64,000 nucleotides of DNA from Diadophis punctatus similis (GCA_023053685.1 JALIGW010000003.1:142998008-143062007), one strand, 5' to 3'. Positions 45,255 through 60,404 are shown, numbered from the stretch's first letter. The notes: generated by a model not told the origin, from the letters alone. Made by a program: numbers and translations.

Positions 45255-45476
45255 ACCAGTTTGGCCTAATGATTAAGACATCAGGCTAGAAAGTAGTAGA
45301 CTGCGAGTTCAAGTCCCCCCTCACTCATGAAAGACAGCTGGTGACTTTGGGGCCAGACACACTCTCTCAGCCCAACCCATCTCACAGGGGGAAAATAGGA
45401 GGAAGAAGTTGTGTTGGATATGTTTACCACCTTGAGTTATTTGTAAAATAAATAAATAAATAAATGTGGGATCAAA
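45255..45476 (+). mobile_element. Sauria-type SINE
   Basis: AACCAGTTTGGCCTAATGAT head, GAGTTCAAGTCCC B box, CTCTCTCAGCCCAACCCATC middle, and CTTGAGTTATTTGTAAAATA followed by AAAT units. Confidence 0.82.
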
Positions 45477-47789
45477 TAAAGGGATGAGAAGGGGAAGGGA
45501 AAGGAGGATTTTGATACTGTCTGCTATCATCTTTCCACAATCAACTCAAGGGTAAAGCTGGCAGGAAGTCAGAATTGCTCTTGTCCCACTGCTTTGTCCA
45601 TGTCTATTCTGTTTCTCTGTTTAGGTAAGGAAATAGCTATGAAACAATGACCTAATGGGGCATGGGTTATCTAGTAAACCATAGATAAGTAGGGCTTCAG
45701 TTTGAAGGTAGTGGTAATTTTCCACATGATGACATTCCTGCTTGCTGCCCTACATTAATAGAGCTCACTCTGACTCTTCCTGACTTCCAAACCAATTACA
45801 ATTCTAAGTCTCAAAATAGCTTCAGATTACTGCTGTGTCTGAAATTCTGATGGTTCATTTTACCTCAAGTTTCCCTACTCATATCTAGATCTTTCTTCAC
45901 GTCAGTTTCTCTGCCTTGGAGGACTGCTTCTCAATGTGAAATTGCCTACTTCCGGTGTTTCTCTTTTGGCCCTTAATTTATCCCATCTGTGAATAATCTC
46001 AATAAAATCTACTCGAGGCCTGAGATTTTTCCCATTCATTTGTGCCAGAAATAAAGCCAACGAGGTTCCCTAGTGCCTCACCCTCCTCAGTAAACTGTAT
46101 GGCAGCATCAGCATCTACGGGTTGTGCTTTCCTTGGTGACGACAAGAAAGCCTTGCAGCTGTGCGGCAGCAGCAACAGCAGCAACCTTGTGAAATGAGAT
46201 TCACACTCTGCTCGGTTGTCAGTGGGGTGGCCATGTATGATTCAGCCCGTGTTAAATCAAGAAAAGGAGAAGGCACGCCAAGCCATCACCTCTTACAAAC
46301 CCTAAGTACCCCCTTTTGACTGCCACTGCTTTGCCGAAAATAATACATTTAGTCATTTGTCATAATTATAAGAAGCCCAATGACATGGAATGCGGGCCCG
46401 CCTTTTAATGCTGCCAAGACTGTTATAATACAGCCAGCAGGGGACTGCCGCTGTGAGCAAATCACAACTGTGGTGCCAGTTAAATTCCAGCCGAAAGGTC
46501 ATACGTGACCTTTGTGAGCAGTTCATCGCAAATGATTGATCTGCCAGCAACAAAACTAATAATTACACAGCACTTCATTTCCATTCATCTCAGTAACATG
46601 AAACTTATCCCAGTGTGAAGGACCCAAGCCATGGAGGAATAAATTGGCGAACCATAAACCTACTAAAATCCCACAGGTGCATCTCCAGCCATGTTTTGTC
46701 CCCCTAAACTATCTATAGGCTTCCCCAAATCTACCAGCATACTGAATTTATTATTTTAATCTTTCCTTTGATAACCCTGATTTTTAGGCTGCCTATATTT
46801 GGTGACATATGCATAGTAGTGCAGTGTGAATGTGTGCTTGGGGGTATCTGATGAATGGGTTTCTTGCAGCTTGCATCGCTGGATCTATTTATGTATAAAA
46901 TAGCTTTCGGTATTTAAAACAAACTCTGCAAAAACAAAAATCTTACCGCATATGTGCATGCCGAGGAATGACCCCAGCAAAGAAGCCAGAATCCTCTCCT
47001 GATTTCAGGATGATAAATTTGAAGTCTAATGTATCATTCCCAGGAGATTCTTGATATTTGACATAAATCTCAGTAGGGAAATATTTATTGTACATTAGCA
47101 TCAGTTATATCAGAGAGAGGAACCATTTCAGTGCAATGGGAAATTAAACAAGCGACTAAACAGATCAATGGCAGCTTTCAGGACACTCCTGTAATTCACT
47201 TGAGACAGCTGTATGCACCATGGACAGCTGACTGAGGCGACAAGGGAAATTCTCTGCATGATTTCCCTCCCACCCCTTGCTCAACAACAACAACAAAACA
47301 ACAAAGAAATAGCAGTCAATTTTTGTTTTCTATGAAATACCACAGAGAGCACAGACAAATCTTAAATCCCCTGGTTAAGTGCGTATAACAGCATGGGAAC
47401 TTATTCTAAAATTCCCATTTCTTCTTTTTAAAGAAAAGCAAAAGCAAAAACCCTACAGGGCCAAAGAAAAGATTCCATGTAAAACTCAGTTAATATGTAT
47501 GTATGCATGCATTTGTGCATACAGATTTACGTTTTTGTTCTTTTGGAAGCTGCTGAACGATAGCTGGTGACGCTGCTACGTTGATCACTTCTTAATGAAA
47601 GAGGGACGTTGTACCTACATTTTCTCAGCTTTGTTGTGAATCCTTTGGATTTTGCAGACAAGGCATGTGTACACTATAACATTTAGCACAGCCTCGCTAC
47701 GTGAGTAGCTCATTGTTCTCATGTTCTATCCAAACTTGTTCAAGAAAAGTATTTTCGTTTTTTTTTTCTTGTACATTGCTTTCAGGCCA
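45477..47789. other. Repeat-poor DNA; candidate conserved non-coding region
   Basis: From about 46000 to 47260 there are no transposons or long simple repeats, unusual for this window. Contains the palindrome at 46494-46513. No exon found; minus-strand ORFs (45999, 46353) lack domains. Confidence 0.3.
46494..46513. promoter_or_regulatory. Inverted AGGTCA half-sites (nuclear-receptor-like)
   Basis: AAAGGTCA and TGACCTTT form a perfect 8-base inverted repeat around TACG. AGGTCA is the half-site bound by many nuclear receptors. Function is inference from the motif alone. Confidence 0.35.
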
Positions 47790-47935
47790 ACATAAAACAT
47801 ATTTATTTAATAATTTTTTTCAAATAAGTCAAGGTGGAACACAACAACCCTGCAAGGGGTCTTCGGCTGAGAGAGAGAGAGAGAGTTACTGGCTCAAAGT
47901 CACCCAACTGGCTTTCATGGCTGAGATGAACAAAT
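47790..47935 (-). mobile_element. Sauria-type SINE, truncated
   Basis: Plus-strand AAATAAGTCAAGGTGGAACA, ACAACAACCCTGCAAGG and AAAGTCACCCAACTGGCTTT match the 3' two-thirds of the family; the tRNA-like head is missing. Confidence 0.7.
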
Positions 47936-48043
47936 TTGTTTGAATATTACCTGGTATAACAACAGGTAGTACTTTATATTAGTTAAGCTGAAATCAATAA
48001 GCTTCTGTGATTCCAATTATCATACAATTCTACAATTCTACAA

Positions 48044-48326
48044 TAGAGCCAATGTGGTGCAGCGGTTAGAGTGGGGTACTGCAAGCCACTTTAGCTGACT
48101 GTGATCCGCAGGTCAGCGGTTCAAATCTCACCGGCTCAAGGTTGACTCAGCCTTCCATCCTTCCGAGGTAGGTAAAATGAGGACCCAGATTGTTGGGGGC
48201 AATGTAAATATACATTGCTTACTGGTGTAAACCGCTTAGAGAGTGCTTGCACTGTGAGGCGGTATATAAATGTCACAAACAAACAAACAAACAAACAAAC
48301 AAACAAACAAACAAACAAACAAATAA
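48044..48326 (+). mobile_element. tRNA-derived squamate SINE with (AAAC)n tail
   Basis: Starts GAGCCAATGTGGTGCAGCGG; A-box-like TGGTGCAGCGGTTAGAG; B box GGTTCAAATC; ends GTATATAAATGTCAC and about 12 AAAC units. Forward copy of the family at 2024. Confidence 0.88.
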
Positions 48327-48570
48327 ATTCAACCCTTCTAGAGAACCCCAGATCCAGGAAAGTTGCTCTTCAGCATTTAATTGAAGCTCTATGGGCTTTA
48401 AAACTAATTTCTGTTTACTCTTAAGATACTAAGATAGGCTATCCATGCTCACTTATGAAATTTAGTACCAGTATCATAGGTCAAATGGCATGCAGAAAAA
48501 TTGCATTTTTTTCTAGTTTCAAGCAATTAGTCCAAAAGTAGTTTCCAAGCAAAGCATGATGACCTTGTAG

Positions 48571-48925
48571 CAGGGGTGTCAAACTCAATTTCATTGAGGG
48601 CCGCATCAAGGCTGTGGTTGACCTCGGTGGGCTGTGGCCGACTGGGTGGGTGTGGCCAACTGGGTGAGCGTGGTCAGCTTGACACCACTCCCTGGGCATG
48701 GCGACTGGGTGGGCGTGGCTGACTGAGTGGGCGTGGCCAGTTTGATGCTATTCCCCAAACTGCTGGCATGTTTCCTCTTCATATTGGGTAGACCGAGCCG
48801 AAGCCACGCTGACCCGATATTTCCTCTTCGCATTGGGTAGACTGGGCTGAAGCAACGCGGGTTGACCCCTTACATTTTCTAGTTGGCCAGATCTGGTCCA
48901 CAGGCCTTGTGTTTGACCACCCCTG
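48571..48925. mobile_element. hAT-like MITE, GTCAAACTC family, long form
   Basis: 355 bases with ends CAGGGGTGTCAAACTCAATT and, inverted, CAGGGGTGGTCAAACACAAG. Flanked by CCTTGTAG and CCTTATAG (7 of 8). The middle has several GGGTGGGCGTGGC-like units and a repeated ATTTCCTCTTCGCATTGGGT block. Confidence 0.88.
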
Positions 48926-49141
48926 CCTTATAGGAAGAAGAGATTTGGTTAAATTTGGCCTGTTCTCTGTCTCCTTTGCAGCTTCTATGCAGCATCACAC
49001 CACATTTTTCTTAGAGCTAAATGGAAGGTATAATCTATGAAAAAATATTATCTTTTTCCTTCCACACGATAAGAAATTTCCAGTGGATCATAGTTCTCTC
49101 TGGCAATGGAAGTAACTCTAGTATTGATGGATGATCTTTTC

Positions 49142-49449
49142 CAGTGGTGGGATTCAAATTTTTTTACTACCGGTTCTGTGGACGTGGCTTGGTGGTGTGG
49201 TGTAGTTTGGTGGGCATGGCTTGGTGGGCATAGCAGGGGAAGGATACTGTAAAATCTCCATTCCTTCCCCACTCCAGGGGAAGGTTACTGCAAAATCCCC
49301 ATTTCCTCCTGATCAGCTGGGACTCAGGAGGCAGAGAATAGATGGGGGTGGGGCCAGTCAGAGGTGGTATTTACCGGTTCTCCAAACTTCTCAAAATTTC
49401 CGCTACCAGTTCTCCAGAACTGGTCAGAATCTGTTGAATACCACCTCTG
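49142..49449. mobile_element. hAT-like MITE, GGTGGGATTC family
   Basis: Ends CAGTGGTGGGATTCAAATTT and, inverted, CAGAGGTGGTATTCAACAG. Shares the GGGGAAGGATACTG unit and TCTCAAAATTTCCGCTACC with 26254 and 44691. The flanking 8 bases match only in part (ATCT). Confidence 0.8.
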
Positions 49450-49544
49450 ATCTGAGTTTAGCATCATATTAGCTGCCATCCAATCTAGTCACACGATGTC
49501 GGACTTGGAGCATCGTTTGCCACATGATTAAACAGAAGGCTGCA

Positions 49545-49873
49545 GACTGTGGGAACCTGGGAGGGGGGATTGCATGAGAGGGCAACTTTAGACATAACAC
49601 ATTCTTAAGTCCTCAAGGTCATCCTTTGTCCAGCACCTGCCCGGAAACTGGGAGAAGAACGGCCATGCAGGCAGAAGATGAGTGGACAACGTGACCCAGT
49701 TGGGGGTGTGGGACAAGGGGTGCCAACTTCCTACTGGGGGGGGACTTGGGGGAAAGTCAGATTCGGGTTTCTCCCTGGATGTGCCAACAGGGCTTCAGCA
49801 TTAAATTGGAACTTTGGTGATCCCTTTGCCTTGGACTCTGATTTCTGCTAGAATGCTATTTGGAACCCTGACA
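49545..49873 (+). mobile_element. 5'-truncated copy of the TGTCAGG LTR
   Basis: CTGTGGGAACCTGGGAGGGG to GCTATTTGGAACCCTGACA parallels 32150-32728 without the MITE, and shows the part of the LTR lost there. Confidence 0.75.
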
Positions 49874-50424
49874 CTTATGCTAACTCACAATTTGAAAACA
49901 ATTACACATGTGCTTTCAGTGAAAAGGGTAATTATTTTTTATTGTCTATAACATTTACATATTTTAGAAGAATTTCGAACACCTCCATTGTAGCCTAATT
50001 CTCTTGAATGTCACAATGCATTTAAAGTTTTGGCACTGATATTGATCTGAAGAACAATTCAGCACTTTTGCAAGCATTTACTGACATAGCCAGAAACTTC
50101 ACTTATTTCATAAAGACAGGGTTCATAGGACACAAATGTGGCTCAACATAGTGACTATTTTTTTTAATGCTCGTGAACTTAAAATGTTGAGCTTGCTTGA
50201 TGAAAATTACAAATTATATAACTGTAGAATTGCACTTTTTGATATATCTGCAGAATTTAATCAAAGCATATTATAAAGGAGCTTATGTTTTTTTTACAGA
50301 TGGTTTAGCTTCCTTTGTTTTATCTTACATGCCTATAACATCTTTGGATTCTTTTTATTAAATTCCATTGGGGCACTTTTCAGGAATGGAAAATTGTGAG
50401 AGATTTTAGAACACTTGACAATCA
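49874..50424. other. Unique AT-rich non-coding DNA
   Basis: Nothing recognised. Confidence 0.4.
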
Positions 50425-50432
50425 TTTGAAGG

Positions 50433-51008
50433 CAGAGGTCCCCAACTCCTGGGCCATGGCCTGGTGCTAGGCCACAGGCCATTTGGAACCAGGCTGCACA
50501 AGTGGCAGGCTACACAAGCTTGTACATGAAGCTTCATTTGCATGTGTCCGCCGCTCACTCAAATGGAATTGTGCACGCTGATCTGCCACTTGCACATAAG
50601 TATTTTCTCTCCACCGCCCCACCGCCAGTCTGCAAAGCTGGAAAGGTTGGGGACCAGGGGTGGGTTCCTCCTGGTTCGGACTGGATCGCCCAAACCGGTA
50701 GTGACCCACTGGTGATGTCACTATCGGTGACGGTCCGTGCGCTCCGCCATCTTCTTTGGGGGGGTTTTGGTGAATTTTTCCCCTTCCGCTGCTTGAAAAG
50801 AGCCTTCCCGCCTGCCCGCGGGTTAGTACTGACCTTTATTTCTTTGCTCAAAGCACAGCTGATGAGCGTCTCAGCTGTGTTTCGGGCTGATTCCTGCTTC
50901 TGAGCATGCGCGGAAGCCAAATTGCACGAGGGGATGCACACATGCGGAATGTCGCGATTCGAACCGGTGGCGAAGGTAAGTGGAACACACCCCTGTTGGG
51001 GACCACTG
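50433..51008. mobile_element. hAT-like transposon, GGTCCCCAAC family, split by a second hAT MITE
   Basis: Ends CAGAGGTCCCCAACTCCTGG and, inverted, CAGTGGTCCCCAAC. Flanked by TTTGAAGG and TTTTAAGG (7 of 8). About 235 bases without the insert, the insertion lying in its own right terminal repeat. Confidence 0.88.
50655..50995. mobile_element. hAT-like MITE nested in the GGTCCCCAAC element
   Basis: 341 bases with ends CAGGGGTGGGTTCCTCCTGG and, inverted, CAGGGGTGTGTTCCACTTAC. Exact 8-base duplication TTGGGGAC (50647-50654 and 50996-51003), which is part of the host's terminal repeat. Confidence 0.95.
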
Positions 51009-51016
51009 TTTTAAGG

Positions 51017-51767
51017 GATCATGGTCATCAGCCAGTTTGATGATCAAAGTGGGATGATTGTCCATTTTCAAAATAAAGATTTAAATTTAACTTGGACCCA
51101 AGCTGAATTCACTAGGGGTGGGGGGAAATCTCATTAATTTCAGTTGAATTTATTTGTTATGCTCACAATCAAGGCCTCAGGCTGTTGCTTCGAATGTTTA
51201 CTAAAGGGTTACGGAAAACACTCCAAAAGATAATAAAAGCAGAAAAGTAACGATAGTACTGGGATTTGAATGATGTCGAATAGCACATATGAAGACAGTT
51301 GTGATAAATTTGCAAAAAGATTTTCTCTCTCTCTTTTGAGGCTATTTCTCTTTTTATACTTTCCCTGCATCAGTTTTATCTCCAGCCATCAAGTTGTATT
51401 TTAATTCAGAAAAAAAGAGCTGGTGTTCTTAAGTTACTGTTTACTAGTAAAAGAATCCCCATCCTTGGCAGATGTTGCTTCTCTTAAACAGTCTATAAGG
51501 AATAAAATCAACCGCTTTATGTTGTAATGACATTAATTCTCTAAGAGGATTCAGAACCAAACCCGACATTCTTCTCTTAAGTCTTTCAACTGTGTTTTGA
51601 TACAGTATCGCAGCATAAAGAATCTGGACAAATTCTATACCTGATGAATAAAAAGGACAAATTATTCGTACCATAGAGTGCAACATCAAAGCACAGCATG
51701 GTGAGGTAAGGAGTGAATTAGGGGCATTTCCTGGGATTTTGTTTACTTAACACATAATTTTAATTTT
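51017..51767. other. Unique non-coding DNA
   Basis: Nothing recognised. Confidence 0.4.
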
Positions 51768-51850
51768 GTGCTCTCTGAGCTTGTTTGTTCTCTTGCAGAC
51801 GTTTCATTACCCAAACTAGGTAACATCATCAGTGCTAGTAAGGAGTGTGG
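51768..51850 (-). mobile_element. Possible Penelope-like fragment
   Basis: Plus strand TGTGCTCTCTGAGCTTGTTT, CTTGCAGACGTTTCATTACC and CTAGGTAACATCATCAG; the complement of the 17691 family. Confidence 0.5.
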
Positions 51851-52005
51851 TTTACTGTCAGGTTATATTCTAGTGGCTTGTCCTGCTTGCCTTTTAATAT
51901 TGTGGCTGTATAGGATTTCAGGTTGAATTCCAAAATGGAGCTTCAGGCATACTGCAGCACATGTATTCATTTATCAAATTTCTATACAACCTATATCATC
52001 TAAAT

Positions 52006-52141
52006 CAGGGGTCTCCAACTTTGGCAACTTTTAAGACTTGTGGACTACAATTCCCAGAATTCCTCAGCCAGCTTTGCTGGGTGAGGAATTCTGTGAGTTG
52101 AAGTCCACAAGTCTTAAAGTTGCCAAGGTTGGAGAGCCCTG
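52006..52141. mobile_element. Palindromic 136-bp hAT MITE, second copy
   Basis: Starts CAGGGGTCTCCAACTTTGGC and ends TTGGAGAGCCCTG; exact 8-base duplication ATCTAAAT (51998-52005 and 52142-52149). Same length as 25686-25821, but the arms now differ by several bases. Confidence 0.93.
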
Positions 52142-52193
52142 ATCTAAATGACTCTGGGCAGATTACAAACAACATAACATACATACATATCTA

Positions 52194-52533
52194 CCGTATT
52201 TTTTGGAGTATAAGACGCACCTTTTTCCTCCCTAAAAGTGGCTGAAAATTTGGGTGCGTCTTATACTTCGAATGTAGCTTTTTTTTTCCAGCCTTAACTA
52301 GGTGCTAACAGATCTTCCCAGCTCTTACCTTGCAGGCTTTTTCATTGTTACTCTCTCAGAAGAAGGTTTTTTTTAAGTCCTAACCAGGGGATAAAATAAT
52401 GTGCTGAAGCTGACCAGACTAAGGATGCTAGCCAGATGAATACCTGGTAGGAAGATTGTTTTCCCCTATTTTCCTCCCCCAAAACTAAGGTGCGTCTTAT
52501 ACTCCGGTGAATCTTATACTCCAAAAAATATGG
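52194..52533. mobile_element. Tc1/mariner-like MITE
   Basis: Ends CCGTATTTTTTGGAGTATAA and CTCCAAAAAATATGG, flanked by TA on both sides (52192-52193, 52534-52535). Inverse orientation of 15835-16244. Confidence 0.88.
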
Positions 52534-52535
52534 TA

Positions 52536-55321
<2,786 letters not shown>

Positions 55322-55324
55322 CAT

Positions 55325-55423
<99 letters not shown>

Positions 55424-55426
55424 TTA
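55322..55426. repeat. (ATTT)n microsatellite
   Basis: About 26 ATTT units. It lies just upstream of the CR1 fragment at 55440, so it is not that element's tail. Confidence 0.95.
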
Positions 55427-55439
55427 TTCGCACTATATG

Positions 55440-55895
55440 AAGGTTGCAATGTTACTAATTCTGCGCAATGGCTGAATTCTTCTGGCCTCTTCAACGCTGC
55501 CAAACTAACTCTTCAACGCTGCCAAACAGTCCTGAGCTGCATAAACAGAGGGATACAATCAAGGACCACAGAGGTCCACTCTATAGTACCACTCTATAAA
55601 GCCTTGGTCAGACCACACCTAGAGTACTGCATCCAGTTTTGGTCACCACACTACAAAAAAGACATTGAAATTCTAGAGAAAGTGCAGAAGAGAAACTCTA
55701 GAGAAAGTGCAGAAGAGAGCAATCAACCAATGAAACAGCTTGCCAGCGGAGGTTGTGAGAGCCCAAACACTTGCGACCTTCAAGGAGAGACTGGACTGCC
55801 ATCTGTCTCAAATGGTGTAGGAACTCCTGCTTGAGCAGGGGGTTGGACTAGATGACCTACAAGGTCCCTTCCAACTCTAATAATAAATCTAAATC
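55440..55895 (+). mobile_element. CR1 LINE fragment, rearranged
   Basis: Encodes [20 protein letters not shown] and then KDIEILEKVQKR, followed by a jump to the C-terminal SLPAEVV-like region and the tail GGTTGGACTAGATGACCTAC. Short direct repeats (CTCTAGAGAAAGTGCAGAAG) mark small duplications near 55670-55715. Confidence 0.85.
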
Positions 55896-56224
55896 TAATT
55901 CTAACAAGACCCATGCAATATATTCATGTTTTGAACTGGGGTATATTCACTTAATTGCGCCCAACGGTACACTTTGTGTAATGTTTGGTGGTACCGCTAC
56001 ATAATTTTAAACGTAGGCATTAATAAATGTCCAGGGCTGCGTTTTAAAAAATAATTTCCTGTATATTACTTCATTTATATTTACATTTACATTATAAATG
56101 TTCTGTTCTCTCCCACATGCACACTATTGTTTGTTTTTATTGCTCTTTCTGTTTTCCACATACTTTTTTGAGGGTTGGGAAGCAATGCCAATATTGAGAG
56201 AAAGAAGGAAATTATTTGAGTAAA

Positions 56225-56463
56225 GAGGCTTCCCCCCAACCCCATTCAGTTGTGTCCATTTCTCAGAGACTACCTCAACAAGTCCCTGCAGTTTTCTTGC
56301 AAAAGGTTTTCCGAAATGATTTATCGTTGCCTCTTTTCTAGGGAAACTGAGAGAAACTGACTGCTCCAAGATCACCCAACTGGCTTCATGCCCAAGATGG
56401 GACTAGAACTCACAGTCTCCTGGTTTTTAGCTGGATGACTTAACCACTACATCAGGTGACCCT
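56225..56463 (-). mobile_element. Sauria-type SINE, diverged copy
   Basis: Minus strand head GTCACCTGATGTAGTGGTTA, B-box-like GAGTTCTAGTCCC, GTTGGGTGATCTTGGAGCAG middle. The central region resembles 17980-18165. Confidence 0.65.
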
Positions 56464-57003
56464 CTTTAAAATTTTAAACTCACTCAAATCATAGAAATGA
56501 TGATAAGAGGAATAGAGTTTGATTCTGCTGTCCTGATGCATTTACAGTATATATGTAGGCACAACTAACAAATATGAAAGTAAACATCTGCCAACATGTC
56601 TGATTCAGACAGATATTGTCATCACAATAAAGTCTGACATGTCCATACTGGTCTAGATGATGATGTAGATATTTATGCCATTATCCCATCTGCTGCCCGC
56701 TCTCTGGGTTTGTTAGGGTGGATGGCTATGGACGTGGAGATGGCTTCAAGGTCTAATCCTAGTAGCAGAATATCAGAGCCGTAAGCACATTATTAATAAC
56801 TATGACATAGCTTGGTTTTTAACAGGACACTGAATTTCATTTTGTATTTTTAAAAATCTGGGTGAGCATTAATACTGTATTACCTGCACTGGCATTACTA
56901 AATCACTAATGTGTTGTTGGCATGCTTATTTGAATTTTTGATCACAAGATAGAATATTTTATACTGTGAGGACTGCCCCCCCATCCCCAAACAGTTCCAT
57001 TTT
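56464..57003. other. Unique non-coding DNA
   Basis: Nothing recognised. Confidence 0.4.
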
Positions 57004-57075
57004 TGCCTTTATTTATTTATTTATTTATTTATTTATTTGTTTGTTTGTTTGTTTGTTTGTTTATTTATTTATTTA
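57004..57075. repeat. (ATTT)n(GTTT)n tail of the adjacent LINE
   Basis: ATTT units, then GTTT, then ATTT; lies on the 3' side of the minus-strand LINE at 57076. Confidence 0.85.
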
Positions 57076-57365
57076 GTCAACACGTCTACAAGATAACAGG
57101 TATGATATAAACATAAACAAAAGCAAAGTATGTATAGGTAAATTTAGACAATAGGACAGAAGGACAGGGATGGTAGGCACGATGGTGCGCTTATGCACGC
57201 CCCTTACAGACCTCTTAGGAATGGGGTGAGGTCGACTGTAGACAGTCTAAGGTTAAAGTTTTTGGGGTTTGGGGAAGAAACCATAGAGTCAGGTAGTGCA
57301 TTCCAGGCATTAATCACTCTGTTGCTGAAGTTGTATTTTCTGCAGTCGAGTTTTGAGGCTTGGTT
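57076..57365 (-). mobile_element. L2/CR1-type LINE 3' end
   Basis: Minus strand encodes the same C-terminal tail as 22660-23165 (NKVINAWNALPDS-like region, STVDLTPFLRGL-like end) and the CATAAGCGCACCATCGTGCC 3' UTR. Confidence 0.8.
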
Positions 57366-57474
57366 TCTATTTCCAGTATTTTTTTTTAAAAGTTTCTTTT
57401 CCTTACACTTTCACTCATACCTTTTATGTTGACAAGCACCGTGAGGTGGTTAAACAGAATTTATATTTGTAAAG

Positions 57475-57589
57475 CAGAGGTGGGGAACGATGACCCCTTT
57501 GTGACTTGTGGACTTCAACTCCCAGAATTCCTGAGCCAGTCATGTCACAAGTCCACAAGCCCTAAAAGGACCATAGTTCCCCACCACTT
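57475..57589. mobile_element. Short hAT MITE, GGTGGGGAAC family
   Basis: 115 bases with ends CAGAGGTGGGGAACGATGA and, inverted, AAGTGGTGGGGAACTATGG. Flanked by TTGTAAAG and TTATAAAG (7 of 8). Its middle shares TGTGGACTTCAACTCCCAGA with the palindromic MITEs. Confidence 0.85.
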
Positions 57590-57597
57590 TTATAAAG

Positions 57598-60171
57598 TTT
57601 TGATAGATTGGCTTGTAATTTTCATAAAGGAACCCTGATGGAGGTTAGGAAGCTAAGAGCTTATATAGGCCTGGGAGTAACCAAGTCCTGTTGATTTACA
57701 CAGTGATCTCAGTCTTCCCCTGTACAAATCCAAACAGTTTTAGAGGAGATCAACATCATTTTTCTTTTTTCATGGCGTCTCTCTTTAAGGAAAATGTAAA
57801 ACAAACCTCTTCCTCTCCATAGACCATCCAGTTACTCTCCACCTCTTGTTCTTTGTCCTTCTTTCTTAAATGCTCAACTTATTAAAAGTAATCTGAAGGC
57901 AGAGGAATCAAGCCAGGGCAAACCAAAGGAATTTTTGCCTAATGAAACCTCATGAAACAAACAGTACTTTTGGGGTGTACAGTATGTGGGGGAAAAAAAC
58001 CCCTCTGACTTCTTTGAGGAACACGTGATTGATCAGTTTCACCCTATTGGCCGGCATCACTGTCAATCTACTGCATTCTCTTACAGACAAGGCATGACAA
58101 TGTTCAGCATGAAATTTAACTGATGACATGTAGCATGTGGTATGAACTAACAAACCTCTTCGTGGTTTTCCATATCCTGAAGATTCCACAACCAAAGAGG
58201 TTTTTTTTCCCCCAACCATAGTCTGTTAGTCTTACAACAGCAACAAAGGAAGATGCGTTCTCAAAAGTATCATCCTTCATCGAGAGGGCACTGCTTGTCA
58301 CATTGGATCTCTATGGTCAATTAACTGTTGGCAGCCTCATCCACCCCGTTTCTCTCCTCCTTTTTCTTCCTCTTTCTCAGTCAATCTTCTTTCTGTCACA
58401 TAAGCCTACAGCATTCACCAGTGATAGTCTGGACTGCATGCAAACATTCAATTACCAGACAACCGAAAAGGTTTTCAGTTGGACATTTCTTATTTTGAAT
58501 CAATTTATGGGGAATAATAAATCACAAATGCCTACGTATCAGTCCCCCGCCCCCTTCAGTTTGATTCCTACCCACTTTTCTTAAAATCAAGAAAACCTTT
58601 TGGTCTTCAAGTCATGGTTTTAAAATATGTGATTACAATTAACTGATGTAGGAATGAAGCTTGACAGAACAGCAAAATAACTAGGAAAAATAAATAGTAT
58701 AGCAGTTGTGGCATATTGGAATGTTACACTACAAGTCTAAATGTTAAATTATCTTCTCCCTCCTTCAATATCGAATAAAGTATTAACTACATGTTAGTCC
58801 TGATTAAGTGTGTCTGTATATTATGCTAATTGCTGCCTTCTTATTGGATAACATATTTAATGGTACACGCTATACAGTTTTTTGGAGGATATATATGGGT
58901 GAGTCTCATTCTGTATGTGAAAAAGAAGGCATATGAAGCTCATTCTAAAACTGTGAGGAAAAAAATTTCAAGTTAGTCTAGCCATGAAGCCTGAAACTCG
59001 CATATCAGTCTACAAGTATCAAATGCAAAGAAATATAAGAAAATGATGTGACAGCTATTTAAATCTGTCTATTGATTTCAAATCCTGATTCTATAAATCT
59101 TTTTTTTCCTATCTCAAAGTATTATATGGGCAAAACCCTCTCCAAACCTGTTTCAAATATAAATATTTTTAACCTGCAATGAGGCTTTATTCTAAACATA
59201 TTTTCTTGAATATAAACCCAGAAAAATTAGATTTTGTTTATGAAAGGGAAAACATTATTAAATATTTTAAAGTTAAAATAGTAAAAATCATAAACTAATA
59301 CTAATAACATTTAAACTCCTGGAATGATGTGAATGACAGGTCATTTCTTGTAATATTGGTGATATACATTCCGGAATTTGATGTAAATGGAAAAATGATA
59401 ATATGACATGATAGATATACCTCTACCACTGTGTAGTTTGTTCTTGTGCTGCAATTAACTTTCTTGTTATTTGAAGAAAAATATTTTTCATGACGGAAAT
59501 AAAATCTGAAGAATAATTGGAAGATTACAGTTAGGTGACTCACCCAGGTATGCTTCCTTGAAAACTAACTCCATTAAAAATCAAGAGGGTTTATTTCAGG
59601 AAAACTACAATGGGAACAATAGGACCATCTATTGTTATTTCACTTTCATAAATTTAACAAAGTCATGTTTCTCATTGAAAGGCTCATTGTCCTTTCAACA
59701 GCAATCCTAGTTCCCCCCACCCCACCCCTTGGGCTACATACACATGGAAAATGATATCCAGTATAGGACTTTTTAGTAAGAGATGATTAAAGCTGTTGAG
59801 GCTCATAGTTCTCTATACAGATGTTAGGATAGGCTATCAGCAGGTCAAACATGACAACAAGCAGATGCCCAATAATGATCAATGGTATATTGGTTAGCTT
59901 GGAAATGCAGGACTTAATCATGACAGTCCCCACAGCTAAATCTCCAAGCAGAACCTTTGGTCATGTCTTTACATATAATAACATGCTTATTGATACATTT
60001 CATTTAGAAATAAAACAACTCATTAAAATCCTCACTATAAAATACAGAGAGCCTCATTGACAAGGTGTTTTACCAAGTCTCCTTAATATGATAAACGAAT
60101 TGATGAAAAGTCCTCAGTGAATATCTAATGATTCCATTGGGGTAAGGGTTGGGCAATACATAAATATGTCA
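57598..60171. other. Unique AT-rich non-coding DNA
   Basis: Nothing recognised. ATGCTAAT (octamer-like) near 58822 and an ATTGG box about 20 bases later may be chance. Confidence 0.4.
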
Positions 60172-60250
60172 CTTTTAACATTTAATTTAAAATTTAATTT
60201 TAAATTAAATTAAATTAAATTTAATTTAAAATTTAAAATTAAATTTTAAT
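60172..60250. repeat. AT-only inverted repeat
   Basis: TTTAATTTAAAATTTAATTT and its complement recur across about 75 bases; can fold into a hairpin. Confidence 0.85.
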
Positions 60251-60404
60251 CTATGTATCAAATCAAAATGATAGAACCTTGTAATGTTATAAAATAAATG
60301 GTTTTTACCGGGGAAAAAGAAAGAAAGAATAAAATTAGAACTATATTTTTTTATAGGCAGGATCAACTTGCTTCCATCAGGATGTACCACAGAACTTCAA
60401 TCAG

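Noticed and set aside
48044..48130. tRNA gene suggested by A and B boxes
   Set aside because: No cloverleaf acceptor is completed, and the same head recurs with a long SINE body and tail.
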